From Micromonospora sp. Llam0 (GTDB lineage: Bacteria; Actinomycetota; Actinomycetes; Mycobacteriales; Micromonosporaceae): DNA of 64,000 nt. Below, one piece after another: positions 45,139 through 56,208 of this stretch. The notes beneath the pieces were generated by a model. It worked only from the letters and a program-made list of their open reading frames with translations. It ran no database searches and was not told where the DNA came from. Location: the NCBI RefSeq assembly GCF_003751085.1, contig NZ_RJJY01000002.1:2604001-2668000 (forward strand). The letters are read 5' to 3'. How positions within the stretch are numbered: the first letter of the stretch is position 1; the number at the start of each line of letters is the position of its first letter. The translations under genes were made by a program, and so were the position numbers.

Positions 45139-46457
45139 CGGCCGGATACGCAACCGAACGCGAGACCGACGAGGGCAAGGTCTTCACCGTCACCGGTGGC
45201 GACTGGGACACCGTGGTCGGCGGCACGGACCCGCTCACCGACGAGCGGATCATCGTCAACATGGGTCCGCAGCACCCGTCCACCCACGGGGTGCTGCGGC
45301 TGGTGCTGGAGCTGGAGGGTGAGACCGTCCGGGAGGCCCGGACGGTCGTCGGCTACCTGCACACCGGGATCGAGAAGAACCTCGAGTACCGCAACTGGGT
45401 GCAGGGCACCACCTTCGTCACCCGGATGGACTACCTGGCGCCGATCTTCAACGAGACGGCGTACAGCCTGGCGGTGGAGAAGCTGCTCGGGATCACCGAC
45501 GACGTCACCGAGCGGGCGAACACCATCCGGGTGCTGATGATGGAGCTCAACCGGATCTCCTCGCACCTGATCTGGCTGGGCACCACCGGCCTGGAGCTCG
45601 GCGCGATCTCGATCATGCTGTACTGCTTCCGGGAGCGCGAGTACATCCTGGAGATCTTCGAGCTGGTCTCCGGGCTGCGGATGAACATGGCCTACGTGCG
45701 GCCCGGCGGGGTCGCCCAGGACGTGCCGGACGAGGCGATCGGCAAGATCCGCGAGTTCCTCAAGGTGATGCCGAAGCGGCTCAAGGAGTACGAGGATCTG
45801 CTCTCCGGGCAGCCGATCTGGCTGGAGCGGACGCAGAACGTCGCGGTGCTCGACGTCACCGGTTGCCTCGCGCTGGGCGTCACCGGGCCGGTGCTGCGCT
45901 CCGCCGGGCTGGCCTGGGACCTGCGCAAGACCATGCCGTACTGCGGCTACGAGGACTACGAGTTCGACGTGCCGACCACGCCGACCGCCGACGTCTGGGG
46001 CCGCTACCTGGTCCGGATGGCCGAGATGCGCGAGTCGCTGAAGATCATCGAGCAGGCGTTGGACCGGCTGAAGCCCGGTCCGATCATGGTCGCCGACAAG
46101 AAGATCGCCTGGCCGGCGCAGCTGGCCATCGGCGTGGACGGCATGGGCAACTCACTGGAGCACGTCGCCAAGATCATGGGTCAGTCGATGGAGTCGCTGA
46201 TCCACCACTTCAAGCTGGTGACCGAGGGCTTCCGGGTGCCGCCCGGCCAGGTGTACGTCGGCATCGAGTCGCCCCGCGGCGAGCTGGGCGTGCACGCCGT
46301 CTCCGACGGCGGGACCAGACCGTACCGGGTGCACTACCGCGAACCGAGCTTCGTCAACCTCCAGGCGATCCCGGCCATGGCCGAGGGCGGGCTGCTCGCC
46401 GACGTGATCGCCGGGGGCGCCTCGTTGGACCCCGTGATGGGTGGGTGTGACCGCTGA
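45135..46457 (+). CDS. nuoD: NADH-quinone oxidoreductase subunit D
   Basis: A 440-residue 49 kDa-type subunit forming the quinone site with Nuo[16 protein letters not shown] (quinone-site His), [16 protein letters not shown], and the C-terminal [15 protein letters not shown] and DPVMGGCDR are diagnostic. Start overlaps nuoC and its stop overlaps nuoE by one base (TGATG). Confidence 0.97.
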   Translation: MTAGYATERETDEGKVFTVTGGDWDTVVGGTDPLTDERIIVNMGPQHPSTHGVLRLVLELEGETVREARTVVGYLHTGIEKNLEYRNWVQGTTFVTRMDYLAPIFNETAYSLAVEKLLGITDDVTERANTIRVLMMELNRISSHLIWLGTTGLELGAISIMLYCFREREYILEIFELVSGLRMNMAYVRPGGVAQDVPDEAIGKIREFLKVMPKRLKEYEDLLSGQPIWLERTQNVAVLDVTGCLALGVTGPVLRSAGLAWDLRKTMPYCGYEDYEFDVPTTPTADVWGRYLVRMAEMRESLKIIEQALDRLKPGPIMVADKKIAWPAQLAIGVDGMGNSLEHVAKIMGQSMESLIHHFKLVTEGFRVPPGQVYVGIESPRGELGVHAVSDGGTRPYRVHYREPSFVNLQAIPAMAEGGLLADVIAGGASLDPVMGGCDR

Positions 46458-47452
46458 TGGGCTTCAGTCAGGAAACGCACGACCGGGCCCGGGAGATCAT
46501 CGCCCGCTATCCGGCGGACCGCTCCCGGTCGGCGCTGCTGCCGCTGCTGCACCTGGTGCAGTCCGAGGAGGGCCACGTCTCGCCCGCCGGCGTCGAGTTC
46601 TGCGCCGAAGCGCTGGGCATCAACAAGGCCCAGGTCAGCGCGGTCGCCACCTTCTACACCATGTACAAGCGCCGGCCCACCGGCGACTGGCTGGTCAGCG
46701 TCTGCACCAACACCATGTGCGACGTGCTCGGCGGCCAGCGGGTCTACGACGCGCTCAGCGAACACCTCGGTGTCGGCCACGAGGAGACCACCGCCGACGG
46801 CACCATCACCCTGGAGCACGCCGAGTGCCTGGCCGCCTGCGACTACGGCCCGGTGATGACCGTCAACTACGACTTCTTCGACAAGGTCGACCCGGACGTC
46901 GCGCTCGGCGTCGTCGAGGAGCTGCGCGCCGGCGGCCGCCCGGCACCCACCCGGGGTGCCCGGCTGTGCACGCTGAAGGAGATGTCGCTGCAGCTGGCCG
47001 GCTTCTCCGACACCCGCGAGGGTGCGGTCGCCGACGGCCCGGCCGGCGACGCCACGCTGCGCGGCCTGCGGCTGGCCCAGCAGCACGGCGTCTCGGTCGC
47101 CGGCTTCGACCCGAACACGCCGATCAGCGGCGACGCCCCCGCCCCGGCACCCAGCCGGCCGGCACCGGCGGCGACCGGCAGCACCGCCCCGGACGTCAAG
47201 GCACCACAGGCCAAGTCGCCGGAGATCCGGGCCGCCGAGACCCGCGCCCCGGACGCGAAGACCCCGGCCCCGGACGCCCCCGGCACCACGGTGCCGACCG
47301 ACCGGGCCGAGCCGGACAGCGACGCCGAGGCCGCCGAGTCGGCCGGCGCCGCCGCCAACCCGCCCGCTGGTGACGCCAAACCGGCCGGCGACAACCCGCA
47401 GCCACAGCGCGGGTCGCTGCGGGACGCGCGCAGCGAGGAGGGCACCCGATGA
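46457..47452 (+). CDS. nuoE: NADH-quinone oxidoreductase subunit E with long C-terminal extension
   Basis: A 331-residue protein. The thioredoxin-like [2Fe-2S] domain covers about residues 1-165 (ligands C-x4-C in SVCTNTMC and C-x3-C in ECLAACDYGP). The remaining 165 residues are Ala/Pro/Asp-rich, repetitive in composition and without predicted fold. NuoE is usually 160-250 residues, so the tail is notable. It overlaps nuoD and nuoF. Confidence 0.94.
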   Translation: MGFSQETHDRAREIIARYPADRSRSALLPLLHLVQSEEGHVSPAGVEFCAEALGINKAQVSAVATFYTMYKRRPTGDWLVSVCTNTMCDVLGGQRVYDALSEHLGVGHEETTADGTITLEHAECLAACDYGPVMTVNYDFFDKVDPDVALGVVEELRAGGRPAPTRGARLCTLKEMSLQLAGFSDTREGAVADGPAGDATLRGLRLAQQHGVSVAGFDPNTPISGDAPAPAPSRPAPAATGSTAPDVKAPQAKSPEIRAAETRAPDAKTPAPDAPGTTVPTDRAEPDSDAEAAESAGAAANPPAGDAKPAGDNPQPQRGSLRDARSEEGTR

Positions 47453-48801
47453 CCCAGCCGCGACCAGAAACTCTGCAGAAGCTGACCCCGGTGCTCACCA
47501 AGCGTTGGCTGTCACCGGACGCCTGGAAGATCGACGTCTACCAGCAGCTCGACGGCTACGCCGCGCTGCGCAAGGCGCTGATTGGTACGCCGGACGGCCG
47601 GGGCCGCGGCGCCGACCCGGTGCACCCGGACGACCTGATCAAGCTGATCAAGGACTCCGGGCTGCGCGGCCGGGGCGGTGCCGGCTTCCCCACCGGCCTC
47701 AAGTGGGGGTTCATCCCGCAGGGCGACGGCAAGCCGCACTACCTGGTGGTCAACGCCGACGAGGGCGAGCCGGGCACCTGCAAGGACCTGCCGCTGATGA
47801 TGTACGACCCGCACTCGCTGGTCGAGGGCGTCATCATCGCCTCGTACGCGATCCGGGCCAGCCGCGCCTTCATCTACATCCGGGGTGAGGCGGTGCACGC
47901 CGCCCGCCGGCTGCGCAACGCGGTCGACGAGGCGTACCGGGCCGGCTACCTCGGCAAGGACATCCTCGGCTCCGGGTTCGACCTGGACCTGGTGGTGCAC
48001 AGCGGGGCGGGTGCCTACATCTGCGGCGAGGAGACGGCGCTGCTGGACTCCCTCGAAGGGTTCCGCGGCCAGCCCCGGCTGCGTCCGCCGTTCCCGGCCA
48101 CCCACGGCCTGTACGCCTGCCCGACAGTGGTCAACAACGTCGGCACCATCTCCAGCGTGCCGTACATCGTGCTCGGTGGCGCCGCCTGGTGGAAGACCAT
48201 GGGTACGGAGAAGTCGTCCGGCCCGATGATCTACTCGCTCTCCGGTCGGATCGCCAACCCCGGCCAGTACGAGTGCTCGATGGGCATCACCCTGCGCGAG
48301 CTGATCGAGCTGGCCGGTGGCATGCAGCCCGGTCACGAGCTGCGGTTCTGGACGCCGGGCGGTTCGTCGACCCCGCTACTCACCGCCGAGCACCTGGACG
48401 TACCGCTGGACTTCGAAGGGGTGGCCGGCGCCGGCTCGATTCTCGGCACCACCGCCACCCAGATCTTCTCCGACCAGGACTGCCCGGTGTACGCCACCTA
48501 CCGGTGGTTGGAGTTCTACCACCACGAGTCGTGCGGCAAGTGCACCCCGTGCCGGGAGGGCAACTACTGGATGGTGCGGGTCTTCCGGCGGATCCTGGCC
48601 GGTCAGGGCACCCACGAGGACCTGGACACTCTGCTCGACACCTGCGACAACATCCTCGGCCGCTCGTTCTGCGGCCTCGGCGACGGCGCGACCAGCTCGG
48701 TGACGTCCTCGCTGAAGTACTTCAAGCAGGACTACCTCGACTACATCGAGGGCCGCACGGCACCGAAGCTGTCGGAGAAAGCATTGGTAGGTGCGCACTA
48801 A
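47449..48801 (+). CDS. nuoF: NADH-quinone oxidoreductase subunit F (NADH-binding)
   Basis: A 450-residue subunit with the FMN/NADH-binding [30 protein letters not shown] and [14 protein letters not shown]. The [4Fe-4S] N3 ligands are in [12 protein letters not shown] and the distal SFCGLG. It oxidises NADH and passes electrons to NuoE/NuoG. Overlaps nuoE by 4 bp; its TAA overlaps the nuoG ATG. Confidence 0.97.
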   Translation: MTQPRPETLQKLTPVLTKRWLSPDAWKIDVYQQLDGYAALRKALIGTPDGRGRGADPVHPDDLIKLIKDSGLRGRGGAGFPTGLKWGFIPQGDGKPHYLVVNADEGEPGTCKDLPLMMYDPHSLVEGVIIASYAIRASRAFIYIRGEAVHAARRLRNAVDEAYRAGYLGKDILGSGFDLDLVVHSGAGAYICGEETALLDSLEGFRGQPRLRPPFPATHGLYACPTVVNNVGTISSVPYIVLGGAAWWKTMGTEKSSGPMIYSLSGRIANPGQYECSMGITLRELIELAGGMQPGHELRFWTPGGSSTPLLTAEHLDVPLDFEGVAGAGSILGTTATQIFSDQDCPVYATYRWLEFYHHESCGKCTPCREGNYWMVRVFRRILAGQGTHEDLDTLLDTCDNILGRSFCGLGDGATSSVTSSLKYFKQDYLDYIEGRTAPKLSEKALVGAH

Positions 48802-51287
48802 TGGCAGAGGTAGCGAAGACCGCCGAGACGGTGACGTTGACCATCGACGGTGTCGAGGTCACCGCGCCCAAGGGCGCACTGCTGATCCGGGTCGCCGAGA
48901 AGCTGGGCATCGAGATCCCCCGGTTCTGCGACCACCCGCTGCTCGCCCCGGCCGGTGCCTGCCGGCAGTGTCTGGTCGACGTGGAGGGGCAGCGTAAGCC
49001 GGTCGCCTCCTGCACCCAGACCGTCGCCGACGGCATGGTGGTCCGCACCCAGCTCACCTCCGAGGTGGCCAAGAAGGCCCAGCAGGGGATCATGGAGCTG
49101 CTGCTGGTCAACCACCCGCTCGACTGCCCGATGTGCGACAAGGGCGGCGAGTGTCCGCTGCAGAACCAGGCGATGTCCACCGGCCGGCCGGACTCCCGGT
49201 TCCACGAGCACAAGCGGGAGTACCCGAAGCCCGTCGAGATCTCCACCCAGGTGCTGCTGGACCGGGAGCGCTGCGTGCTCTGCCAGCGCTGCACCCGGTT
49301 CTCCGAGGAGATCGCCGGCGACGCCTTCATCGACCTGATGGACCGCTCCTCCGGCGAGCAGATCAACGTCTACCGGGACGAGGCGTTCGGCGCCGAACCG
49401 ACGCCGGACGGTGAGGGCGACGGCGACGTGCCGTTCAACTCCTACTTCTCCGGCAACACGGTGCAGATCTGCCCGGTCGGCGCGCTCACCGGTGCCCAGT
49501 ACCGGTTCCGGGCCCGCCCGTTCGACCTGGTCTCCTCGCCGAGCGTCTGCGAGCACTGCTCGGCCGGCTGCGCGCAGCGTACCGACCACCGGCGCGGCAA
49601 GGTGATGCGCCGGCTGGCCGGCGACGACCCGGCGGTCAACGAGGAGTGGAACTGCGACAAGGGTCGATGGGGGTTCCGCTACGCCACCGCCACCGACCGG
49701 CTCACCACCCCGCTGGTCCGCGACGCCGACACCGGTGAGCTGCGCGAGGCATCCTGGAGCGAGGCCCTGGCGGTCGCCGCCGACGGGTTGCGCAACGCCC
49801 GTGACGGGGCGTACGGCGTCGGGGTGCTCACCGGCGGCCGGCTCACCGTCGAGGACGCCTACGCGTACGCCAAGTTCGCCCGGGTGGCGCTGCGTACCAA
49901 CGACATCGACTTCCGGGCCCGACCGGTCACCGGTGCCGCCGGCTCCACCGAGGAGGCCGACTTCCTGGCCGCCCGGGTGGCCGGCAGCTCCGACGTCACC
50001 TACGCCGACATCGAGCGGGCCCCGGTGGTGGTGATCGCCGGGCTGGAGCCGGAGGAGGAGTGCCCGATCCTCTTCCTGCGGCTGCGCAAGGCGTACACCA
50101 AGAAGGGGCTGCGGGTGATCGCCCTGGCCCCGTACCTGAGCCGAGGGCTGGAGAAGCTGGGCGCCACGTTGGTGCCGACCGTGCCCGGCGACGAGGCCCG
50201 GCTGCTCACCGAGGACCGTACGGTCACCGAGGCGCTCGGCCGGTCCGGCGCGATCCTGTTCGTCGGCGAGCGGCTGGCCACCGTACCCGGTGGGTTGTCG
50301 ACCGCCGGCGCGGTCGCCGAGCGGGCCGGCGCCAAGCTGGCCTGGGTGCCGCGTCGGGCCGGCGACCGGGGCGCGGTCGACGCCGGCTGCCTGCCGAACC
50401 TGCTGCCCGGCGGCCGTCCGGTCGCCGACGCGGCGGCCCGGGCGGAGCTGACCGGGGCCTGGGACATCGGCGCCGGGACCATCCCGTCCGAGCCGGGCCG
50501 CGACGTCGACGCGATCGTCGCGGCGACCGCCGCCGGCAAGATCGGCGCGCTGGTCGTCGCCGGGGTCGACCCGGCCGACCTGGCCGACCCGCGGCTCGCC
50601 GAGCAGGCGCTCGACGCGGTGCCGTTCCTGGTCAGCCTGGAGATCCGGCACAGCGCGGTGACCCGCCGCGCGGACGTCGTCCTGCCGGTGGCACCGGCGG
50701 TGGAGAAGGCCGGCAGCTACCTCGACTGGGAGGGCCGGCTGCGCACCTTCGAGGCGGTGCTGAACACCACCGCGATGGCCGACTCCCGGGTGCTCGACGC
50801 GCTCGCCGCCCAGCTCGGTGTCGCACTCGGCACCGGCGAGGTCAACCTGATCCGCCGGGAGCTCGGCGCGCTGCCGGCCACCAAGGCGCAGCGTCCCGGG
50901 CTGCCGCTGGTCGACCCGACGGCACCGGCCAGCCCGGGTGCCGGCGAGGCGGTGCTGGCGACCTGGCACCACCTGATCGACCTCGGCACCCTCACCGACG
51001 GTGACCCCTACCTGGGCGGCACCGCACGGCCGCCGGTGGTCCGGCTGGCCAAGTCGCTGGCCGGGGCGCTCGGGGTGGCCGACGGGGATCCGGTCACCGT
51101 CGGCACCGACCGGGGTGCCGTCACCCTGCCGGCGGCGGTCACCGATCTGCTGCCGGACGGGGTGGTCTGGCTACCGACGAACTCGCCCGGCTCGACGGTG
51201 CGCCGCAGCCTCGGCGCGGTCTCCGGATCAGTGGTCCGGGTCAGCGGCAACGGCGCGACGAACCTCAACGTAGGGGGTCTGCGGTGA
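48801..51287 (+). CDS. nuoG: NADH-quinone oxidoreductase subunit G
   Basis: An 828-residue subunit from ATG 48801 (the frame is open upstream to 48189 inside nuoF, not used). An N-terminal [2Fe-2S] domain ([20 protein letters not shown]), the His-Cys N5 motif [18 protein letters not shown] and N4 [10 protein letters not shown] are followed by a C-x2-C-x3-C extra cluster motif [10 protein letters not shown] with a distal Cys ([11 protein letters not shown]). The long molybdopterin-oxidoreductase-like domain ends in a MoCo-dinucleotide-binding-type beta barrel but is expected to be catalytically inert. Confidence 0.96.
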   Translation: MAEVAKTAETVTLTIDGVEVTAPKGALLIRVAEKLGIEIPRFCDHPLLAPAGACRQCLVDVEGQRKPVASCTQTVADGMVVRTQLTSEVAKKAQQGIMELLLVNHPLDCPMCDKGGECPLQNQAMSTGRPDSRFHEHKREYPKPVEISTQVLLDRERCVLCQRCTRFSEEIAGDAFIDLMDRSSGEQINVYRDEAFGAEPTPDGEGDGDVPFNSYFSGNTVQICPVGALTGAQYRFRARPFDLVSSPSVCEHCSAGCAQRTDHRRGKVMRRLAGDDPAVNEEWNCDKGRWGFRYATATDRLTTPLVRDADTGELREASWSEALAVAADGLRNARDGAYGVGVLTGGRLTVEDAYAYAKFARVALRTNDIDFRARPVTGAAGSTEEADFLAARVAGSSDVTYADIERAPVVVIAGLEPEEECPILFLRLRKAYTKKGLRVIALAPYLSRGLEKLGATLVPTVPGDEARLLTEDRTVTEALGRSGAILFVGERLATVPGGLSTAGAVAERAGAKLAWVPRRAGDRGAVDAGCLPNLLPGGRPVADAAARAELTGAWDIGAGTIPSEPGRDVDAIVAATAAGKIGALVVAGVDPADLADPRLAEQALDAVPFLVSLEIRHSAVTRRADVVLPVAPAVEKAGSYLDWEGRLRTFEAVLNTTAMADSRVLDALAAQLGVALGTGEVNLIRRELGALPATKAQRPGLPLVDPTAPASPGAGEAVLATWHHLIDLGTLTDGDPYLGGTARPPVVRLAKSLAGALGVADGDPVTVGTDRGAVTLPAAVTDLLPDGVVWLPTNSPGSTVRRSLGAVSGSVVRVSGNGATNLNVGGLR

Positions 51288-52633
51288 ACCCACTGGCACA
51301 GGAACCGACGCTGTCCGACTTCGGGCTGGACCCCTGGTGGCTGATCCTGATCAAGGTGGTCTTCGCCTTCGTCTTCGGGCTGCTGGGCACCCTGCTCGGG
51401 GTCTGGTTCGAGCGGCGGGTGGTCGGCCGGATGCAGGTCCGTCCCGGACCCAACCAGGCCGGCCCGTTCGGCCTGCTGCAGACCCTGGCCGACGGGCTGA
51501 AGATGGCCTTCAAGGAGGACATCCTCCCCAAGGCGTCGGACAAGGTGGTCTACTTCTTCGCCCCGACCATCTCGGTGATCTGCGCGGTGACCGCGCTGTC
51601 GGTGATCCCGTTCGGTCCGATGGTGAGCATCTTCGGCACCCGGACCCCGCTGCAGGTCACCGACGTGCCGGTGGCGGTGCTGGTGCTGCTGGCCTGCTCG
51701 TCGATGGGTGTGTACGGGCTGGTGCTCGGCGGCTGGGCGTCCGGGTCGACGTACCCGCTGCTCGGTGGCCTGCGCTCGACGGCGCAGGTGATCTCGTACG
51801 AGATCGCGCTCGGGTTGTCGGTGGTCGGCGTCTTCATGACCGCCGGCACCATGTCGACCAGCGGGATCGTCGCCGCCCAGTCCGGCGGTGACCTGTTCAC
51901 CTCGATCGGCGGGTTCGACCTGTACGCCCCGGGCTGGTACGCGATCCTGCTGCTGCCCAGCTTCATCATCTTCTTCATCGCCGCGGTGGCGGAGACCAAC
52001 CGGGCACCGTTCGACCTGCCCGAGGCGGAGTCCGAGCTGGTCGCCGGGTACATGACCGAGTACAGCTCGCTGAAGTTCGCGCTGTTCATGCTCTCCGAGT
52101 ACGTCGCCATGGTGACCATGTCGGCGGTGACGGTGACGCTGTTCCTCGGCGGCTGGCGGGCGCCCTGGCCGATCAGCATCTGGGACGGGGCGAACAGCGG
52201 CTGGTGGCCGATGCTCTGGTTCATGGGCAAGGTGATCGCGCTGATCTTCGTCTTCGTCTGGCTCCGCGGCACCCTGCCCCGGCTGCGCTACGACCAGTTC
52301 ATGCGGTTCGGCTGGAAGGTGCTGCTGCCGATCAACCTGGCCTGGATCCTGGCGCTCGGCGGGATCCGGGTGACCAGCGGCTGGGAGCGCAACGACCGGC
52401 TGATCGCGATCGGCATCCCGGTCGCCATCCTGCTCGCCGTGGTGATCTTCTGGCCGACGCGCAAGGAACGGCCGGCGCCGACCCTGCAGGAGCAGGTCGA
52501 CTCCCGGCCACCGGGCAGCTTCCCACTGCCCCCGATGGACCTGCAGGTCCCGCCCAGCCCACGGGCCAAGCGGGCGGTAGCCGAACGGGAGCCGGCCCAG
52601 GTCGGTCCCGCCACCGACGACAAGGAGGTGTGA
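51284..52633 (+). CDS. nuoH: NADH-quinone oxidoreductase subunit H
   Basis: A 449-residue eight-helix membrane subunit at the quinone site. [29 protein letters not shown] and [23 protein letters not shown] are the NuoH signatures. The C-terminal 60 residues are a soluble, Pro-rich extension. GTG start overlapping nuoG. Confidence 0.97.
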   Translation: MNPLAQEPTLSDFGLDPWWLILIKVVFAFVFGLLGTLLGVWFERRVVGRMQVRPGPNQAGPFGLLQTLADGLKMAFKEDILPKASDKVVYFFAPTISVICAVTALSVIPFGPMVSIFGTRTPLQVTDVPVAVLVLLACSSMGVYGLVLGGWASGSTYPLLGGLRSTAQVISYEIALGLSVVGVFMTAGTMSTSGIVAAQSGGDLFTSIGGFDLYAPGWYAILLLPSFIIFFIAAVAETNRAPFDLPEAESELVAGYMTEYSSLKFALFMLSEYVAMVTMSAVTVTLFLGGWRAPWPISIWDGANSGWWPMLWFMGKVIALIFVFVWLRGTLPRLRYDQFMRFGWKVLLPINLAWILALGGIRVTSGWERNDRLIAIGIPVAILLAVVIFWPTRKERPAPTLQEQVDSRPPGSFPLPPMDLQVPPSPRAKRAVAEREPAQVGPATDDKEV

Positions 52634-52634
52634 C

Positions 52635-53228
52635 GTGGGCGCGATCACGGGAACGTTCAAGGGCTTCGGGGTCACCTTCTCCCACATGTTCCGCAAGGTG
52701 GTCACCACCGACTACCCGTTCAAGCCGCCGGTGTCCGCGCCGCGCTACCACGGCCGGCACATCCTCAACCGGCACCCGGACGGGCTGGAGAAGTGCATCG
52801 GCTGTGAGCTGTGCGCCTGGGCCTGCCCGGCGGACGCGATCTACGTCGAGGGCGGCGACAACACCGAGGAGCAGCGGTTCTCCCCGGGCGAGCGGTACGC
52901 CAGCACGTACCAGATCAACTACGCCCGGTGCATCTTCTGCGGGCTGTGCATCGAGGCCTGCCCGACCCGGTCGTTGACCATGAGCAACGAGTACGAGTTG
53001 GCCCGCGACTCCCGGCAGGACCTGATCTTCACCAAGGAGCAGCTGCTGGCGCCGCTGCTGCCGGGCATGGAGCAGCCGCCGCACCCGATGCGGTTGGGCG
53101 ACAGCGAGAAGGACTACTACGTCGGCGCGTTGACCAACCCGGGCACCTCGGCGGGCGCGGAACGGGCGCCCTGGTCGGAGCAGGGCACCCAGGACGGCTC
53201 GGGGACGACGGGAGAGGGCAAGCCATGA
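52635..53228 (+). CDS. nuoI: NADH-quinone oxidoreductase subunit I
   Basis: A 197-residue ferredoxin-like subunit with two [4Fe-4S] motifs, [12 protein letters not shown] and [12 protein letters not shown] (clusters N6a/N6b). An N-terminal helix and [13 protein letters not shown] precede them. GTG start 1 bp after the nuoH stop; overlaps nuoJ by 4 bp. Confidence 0.97.
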   Translation: MGAITGTFKGFGVTFSHMFRKVVTTDYPFKPPVSAPRYHGRHILNRHPDGLEKCIGCELCAWACPADAIYVEGGDNTEEQRFSPGERYASTYQINYARCIFCGLCIEACPTRSLTMSNEYELARDSRQDLIFTKEQLLAPLLPGMEQPPHPMRLGDSEKDYYVGALTNPGTSAGAERAPWSEQGTQDGSGTTGEGKP

Positions 53229-53980
53229 CCGAGCTCGCAGCGGAGGTCTCCACCGGGGAGGCGGTGACCTTCTGGATCCTGGCTCCGCTCGCGCTGCTCG
53301 GCGCGATCGGCATGGTCTGGGCCCGCAACGCGGTGCACTCCGCGCTCTGGCTGGTGCTGACCATGCTCTGCCTCGGCGTGTTCTACGTCGTGCAGGGCGG
53401 GCCGTTCATCGGCCTGGTGCAGATCATCGTCTACACCGGCGCGATCATGATGCTCTTCCTGTTCGTGCTGATGCTGGTCGGTCGGGACGCCTCCGACTCG
53501 CTGATCGAGACGCTGCGCGGGCAGCGGATCGCCGCGGTCGCCCTCGGCGTCGGCTTCGCCGCGCTGGTCGGCACCGGGCTGTACCGGGGCCTCGGCGGGG
53601 TGCAGGCGGTCGGCCTGGAGCAGGCCAACGCGGACGGCAACGTGCAGGGCATCGCCGCCCTGCTGTTCGGCCGCTACCTGGTCGCGTTCGAGGTCACCGC
53701 CGCCCTGCTGACCACCGCCGCGATCGGCGCGCTGATCCTGGCGCACATCGAGAAGCGCAAGGAGCAGCGGCGCGGCCAGCCGGAGATGATGCGGGAACGG
53801 TTCGCCCCCGGCAGTTACCCCGGCCCGAAGCCGGGCCCGGGTGTCTACGCCACCTCCACCTCGGTGGCCACCCCCGGCCGGCTGCCGGACGGCACGCTCA
53901 CCGACCGGAGCATCCCGGCGATCCTGCCGACGCGCGAACTCTCGCCCAGCGAGGCCGCCCCGAAGGGGACTGACAAATGA
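53225..53980 (+). CDS. nuoJ: NADH-quinone oxidoreductase subunit J
   Basis: A 251-residue subunit with five helices. [42 protein letters not shown] (pi-bulge helix) and [18 protein letters not shown] are NuoJ-typical. A 75-residue soluble tail follows the last helix, longer than in E. coli NuoJ. Overlaps nuoI and nuoK by 4 bp. Confidence 0.96.
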   Translation: MTELAAEVSTGEAVTFWILAPLALLGAIGMVWARNAVHSALWLVLTMLCLGVFYVVQGGPFIGLVQIIVYTGAIMMLFLFVLMLVGRDASDSLIETLRGQRIAAVALGVGFAALVGTGLYRGLGGVQAVGLEQANADGNVQGIAALLFGRYLVAFEVTAALLTTAAIGALILAHIEKRKEQRRGQPEMMRERFAPGSYPGPKPGPGVYATSTSVATPGRLPDGTLTDRSIPAILPTRELSPSEAAPKGTDK

Positions 53981-54276
53981 CTCCGGACAACTACCTGATC
54001 CTGTCGGCGGTGCTGTTCACCATCGGCGCGGTCGGCGTGCTGGTCCGCCGCAACGCGATCGTGCTGTTCATGTGCATCGAGCTGATGCTCAACTCCGCGA
54101 ACCTGGCGCTGGTCACGTTCAGCCGGATCAACGGTGACCTCAACGGTCAGATCATCGCCTTCTTCGTGATGGTCGTGGCGGCAGCCGAGGTGGTCGTGGG
54201 GCTCGCCATCATCATGACCATCTTCCGGACTCGACGCTCGGCGAGTGTCGACGACGCCAACCTGCTGAAGTACTAA
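53977..54276 (+). CDS. nuoK: NADH-quinone oxidoreductase subunit K
   Basis: A 99-residue three-helix subunit: [38 protein letters not shown] with its conserved intramembrane Glu, and [17 protein letters not shown] with the second Glu. Proton-path residues are intact. Confidence 0.97.
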   Translation: MTPDNYLILSAVLFTIGAVGVLVRRNAIVLFMCIELMLNSANLALVTFSRINGDLNGQIIAFFVMVVAAAEVVVGLAIIMTIFRTRRSASVDDANLLKY

Positions 54277-54288
54277 AGGGGCCCACAC

Positions 54289-56208
54289 GTGGAATCGACT
54301 GTGGAGTACGCCCAGGCCACGGGGCTGCTGAGTAGCGTGTGGCTGCTGGTGGCCATCCCGCTGGCCAGCGCGGCGATCCTGCTGCTGCTCGGCAAGCGCG
54401 CCGACAAGTGGGGACACTGGCTCGGGGTGGCCAGCGTCGGGGCGATCTTCGTCCTCGGCCTGACCTACTTTTTCCAGCTACGCGGCCTGGACAACCGGGC
54501 GGTCGAGCTGAGCCTGTGGGAGTTCATCGAGGTCGGTGGCCTGTCGGTGGACTTCGGGCTGCTGTTCGACCCGCTGTCGGCGGTCTTCGTGCTGCTGATC
54601 ACCGGCGTGGGTTTCCTGATCCACGTGTACGCGGTCGAGTACATGTCGCACGACCCGGGACGACGACGCTTCTTCGCGTACTTCAACCTGTTCGTCGCCG
54701 CGATGCTGGTGCTGGTGCTGGGCAACAACTACGTGATGCTGTTCCTCGGCTGGGAGGGCGTCGGTCTGGCGTCGTACCTGCTGATCTCGTTCTGGTACCA
54801 CCTGCCGGCCGCGGCGACCGCCGGTAAGAAGGCGTTCCTGATGAACCGGGTCGGCGACGCCGGCCTGGTGCTGGCGATCTTCCTGATGTTCGCCACGCTC
54901 GGCACCACCCAGTTCGAGGCGGTGTTCACCAACGCCGGGGCGCTGGCCTCCGGCACCATCCTGGCGATGGGCCTGCTGCTGCTGCTCGGCGCGACCGGCA
55001 AGTCCGGCCAGTTCCCGCTGCAGGCGTGGTTGCCGGACGCGATGGAGGGCCCGACCCCGGTCTCGGCGCTGATCCATGCCGCGACGATGGTGACCGCCGG
55101 CGTCTACCTGATCGCCCGGTCCAACCCGATCTTCTCGGCCAACCCGACGCTGCAGACCGTGGTGGTCAGCGTCGGCGCGCTCACCCTGCTGATCGGCGCG
55201 GTCATCGGCTGCGCCAAGGACGACATCAAGCGGGTGCTGGCCTGGTCGACGGTCTCCCAGATCGGCTACATGTTCCTCGGTGTCGGGCTCGGCGGCGGGG
55301 CGTACGCGCTGGCGATCGTGCACCTGCTGGCGCACGGCTTCTTCAAGGCCGGGCTGTTCCTCGGCGCCGGCTCGGTGATGCACGGGATGAAGGACCAGGT
55401 CGACATCCGGCGGTTCGGCGGCCTGTGGCGGCACATGAAGATCACCTGGGCGACCTTCGGCCTGGCCTGGCTGGCGATCATCGGCATCTGGCCGCTGTCC
55501 GGCTACTTCTCCAAGGAGCCGATCATCGCGGCCGCCTTCGAGCGGGAGGACTGGACCGCCTGGCTGTTCGGCGGCGCCGCCCTGCTCGGCGCCGGGCTGA
55601 CCGCCTTCTACATGACCCGGCTGTTCGTGCTCACCTTCCACGGCCCGAAGCGGTGGACCGAAGACATCGACCACCCGCACGACCCGCCGCCGCTGATGTG
55701 GGTGCCGCTGGTCCTGCTGGCGGTCGGCTCGGTCGCGGCCGGCGCGCTGATGGCCACGACGGTGCCCGAGTGGCTGACCCCGGTGCTGGGCAGCGAGGAG
55801 GGCCACCACGAGGCGGTGCTGTCGCACGGCACGGTCACCATCCTGGCGTTGGCGCTCACCGTGCTCGGCGCGCTGCTCGGCATCATGCTGTTCCGCAACG
55901 GCACCGCCGAGCAGGAGCAGCCGGCCGGGGTGCTGGTCACTGCCGCCCGGCACAACCTCTACACCGACGCGTTCAACCGGGTGGTGTTCGAAAAGCCGGG
56001 CATCTTCCTCACCCGGGCGCTGGTCTTCCTCGACAACCGGGGAGTCGACGGCCTGGTCAACGGGCTGGCCGCCGCGATCGGCGGCAGCTCCGGGCGGCTG
56101 CGGCGGCTGCAGACCGGCTTCGTGCGCTCGTACGCGATGTCCGTGCTCGCCGGTGCCTTCGTGGTGGTCGCGGCGTTCCTCGCCCTGCAGATGGGATGGC
56201 TGGCGTGA
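54289..56208 (+). CDS. nuoL: NADH-quinone oxidoreductase subunit L
   Basis: A 639-residue antiporter-like subunit. VYAVEYMSHDPGRRRFFAYFNLF, LGWEGVGLASYLLISFWY and LPDAMEGPTPVSALIHAATMV contain the conserved Glu/Lys/His; the C-terminus has the long lateral-helix region. The start is GTG 54289, 12 bp after nuoK, with AAAGGGG upstream. Overlaps nuoM by 4 bp. Confidence 0.97.
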   Translation: MESTVEYAQATGLLSSVWLLVAIPLASAAILLLLGKRADKWGHWLGVASVGAIFVLGLTYFFQLRGLDNRAVELSLWEFIEVGGLSVDFGLLFDPLSAVFVLLITGVGFLIHVYAVEYMSHDPGRRRFFAYFNLFVAAMLVLVLGNNYVMLFLGWEGVGLASYLLISFWYHLPAAATAGKKAFLMNRVGDAGLVLAIFLMFATLGTTQFEAVFTNAGALASGTILAMGLLLLLGATGKSGQFPLQAWLPDAMEGPTPVSALIHAATMVTAGVYLIARSNPIFSANPTLQTVVVSVGALTLLIGAVIGCAKDDIKRVLAWSTVSQIGYMFLGVGLGGGAYALAIVHLLAHGFFKAGLFLGAGSVMHGMKDQVDIRRFGGLWRHMKITWATFGLAWLAIIGIWPLSGYFSKEPIIAAAFEREDWTAWLFGGAALLGAGLTAFYMTRLFVLTFHGPKRWTEDIDHPHDPPPLMWVPLVLLAVGSVAAGALMATTVPEWLTPVLGSEEGHHEAVLSHGTVTILALALTVLGALLGIMLFRNGTAEQEQPAGVLVTAARHNLYTDAFNRVVFEKPGIFLTRALVFLDNRGVDGLVNGLAAAIGGSSGRLRRLQTGFVRSYAMSVLAGAFVVVAAFLALQMGWLA

